Assembly (NCBI GenBank): GCA_009746045.1
Contig: RPFO01000276.1
Coordinates: 228,501-292,500, forward strand
Reading direction: 5' to 3'
Origin: Mesostigma viride
Lineage: Eukaryota; Streptophyta; Mesostigmatophyceae; Mesostigmatales; Mesostigmataceae
DNA: 64,000 nucleotides
Part shown: in pieces, positions 63,153 through 64,000 of the stretch
Layout of the letters: every line of letters starts with the position of its first letter
Position numbering within the stretch: the stretch's first letter is position 1
Notes under the pieces: generated by a model
Seen by the model: the letters and a program-made list of their open reading frames with translations, nothing else
What the model was told of the DNA's origin: nothing
Database searches by the model: none
Translations under genes and position numbers: made by a program

Positions 63153-63358
63153 TTAAATGCCGCAAGAAGCTCTCGGAGACTCGCTTCACGCTGGGCGACG
63201 ACTTGACCCTGGCCCTGCAACAGCGGCGACGCGAGCTATGGCCGACCTACCTTCAGCTCCGGCAGCGCGCAGGGGGGAAGCCGGTGTACTGGAGGGGGGC
63301 GGTCATCCACGTTGACCACAAGCCCTCATGGCAGGCCCCTCCTGCCACCTCAGACTAG

Positions 63359-63477
63359 GGAACATATACCAGTAGTGTAGATTAGTCAGGCTTAGCCTAG
63401 CATGTGGCCCACGCGCATGTGCGCCCATAATGCCCCCCATGGATGATGCCTTCATTCAGTATTTAGCTACGCCATGC
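63359..63477. other. Short spacer between LINE ORF1 and ORF2 fragment
   Basis: 119 bp with no feature. It marks a deletion junction, because the ORF2 endonuclease is absent. Confidence 0.4.
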
Positions 63478-64000
63478 CTACAATGCGCATGATCCTCAAC
63501 CGCCTTCGTTCTGCTCTCGACTGTCACCTTGGGGACAGTCAAATGGGCTTCCGTCCTGGGCGCAACACCGTCATGGCCATCTTCGTCGCGCGTCGCCTCT
63601 TCGAGGAAATCGCTCAGTCTCCTGCACCCTGGTGAGTTTCCCGGGCCATCTTCATCTTCGTCGACTTCATCAAGCAAGGCTTTTGATTCTGTCCTCTGGG
63701 ACGCTCTATTATGGGCTGTACTTGCTCGCGCTCGCGTCCCCACTCCCCTGATTACCGTCATCCGCACGCTGTATGAGGGGTCGACCACTTCGGTGCGCAC
63801 TCAACACGGCATTACCCCGCCATGCCCACTGCAGACTGGCGTCTGGCAGGGTTCAGTGCGTCCTGTCGCCGTAGGTACCTGTTTATTATTGTAGAGGATT
63901 ATGTTATGCGCCAGGCACGTGCTCGCTTTGCTAGCATCACGGGCCGTGCCCCTGGCCTAGCGATCACGAACGAGCTTGGGGGGCCGACTAACAAGTAGAA
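63478..64000 (+). pseudogene. LINE ORF2 RT fragment, runs off the window
   Basis: Nearly identical to 56362-56880, including Q-M-G-F-R-P-G-R-N-T and the same 4-nt insertion before A-F-D-S-V. It has extra small indels near 63613, 63645, 63747 and 63855. The endonuclease and first RT motifs are missing. The ancestor of both copies was already broken. Confidence 0.88.

Larger units (their letters stand above)
59046..63358 (+). pseudogene. LINE ORF1 gene split by two TTAA elements
   Basis: The 5' part (59046-59683) has a disordered Pro/Ser-rich start, helices, and N-V-I-V-K-H-L-G-P opening the RRM. One in-frame TGA (59544-59546) interrupts it. After the first element, 31 bp of host remain (61401-61434 including TTAAs), and the rest resumes at 63153 (K-C-R-K-K-L ... 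L-G-D-D-L-T ... V-Y-W-R-G). Joining across one TTAA at each site keeps the frame and aligns with the ORF1 at 58.4-59.0 kb. Confidence 0.85.

Overview
The window looks like nuclear DNA of a repeat-rich eukaryotic microalga, probably a green alga. This is inferred from spliced genes with GT-AG introns, Ty3/gypsy and Ty1/copia retrotransposons, L1-type LINEs, an hAT transposon, TTAA-flanked DNA elements and abundant minisatellites, with GC-rich coding islands in AT-richer DNA. I could not assign a species. I saw no bacterial-type operon, rRNA, tRNA or CRISPR array.

Layout. 1-4.8 kb: the 5' half of a Ty3/gypsy element on the minus strand (LTR, primer-binding site, gag, a frameshift heptamer and the start of protease), interrupted by a 1.7 kb TTAA-flanked element. 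5.7-7.7 kb: a second TTAA family. 7.8-10.9 kb: C-rich satellite and a composite repeat. 11-14.7 kb: no supportable gene. 14.7-30.5 kb: remains of a third dioxygenase-like gene (gene C), with a complete Ty1/copia element (15508-22979) in one intron and large minisatellites in others. 30.6-36.8 kb: LINE debris and a complete hAT transposon with perfect 8-bp target duplication. 36.9-54.3 kb: two spliced genes, A (minus) and B (plus), back to back. 54.3-64 kb: broken LINEs, including an ORF1 split by two TTAA elements.

The main genes. A and B are paralogues that I assembled exon by exon. Each has seven coding exons. Exons 2-7 have identical lengths in both genes (90, 108, 145, 26, 122 and 373 nt) and identical intron phases. 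The products (464 aa, or 451 from a later ATG, and 433 aa) have a hydrophobic signal/anchor segment, a domain with ten conserved cysteines, and a TauD/TfdA-like Fe(II)/2-oxoglutarate dioxygenase domain. The proximal iron motif W-H-V-D-G lies alone in a 26-nt microexon; the distal His and candidate 2OG-binding Arg are in exon 7. They are probably secretory-pathway or surface oxygenases of unknown substrate. They share a 1.1 kb divergent promoter region holding a hairpin MITE. Gene C has cognates of exons 3-7 but appears decayed.

The most unusual feature is that introns of A and B carry repeated extra copies of neighbouring exon-intron junctions (parts of exons 2, 4, 6 and 7 with their splice sites), some expanded into minisatellites. 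Local junction duplication seems to be a recurrent process at this locus. The second striking result is that conceptual removal of the two TTAA elements at 59.7-63.2 kb, leaving one TTAA each, rejoins a LINE ORF1 in frame, which fixes their exact boundaries.
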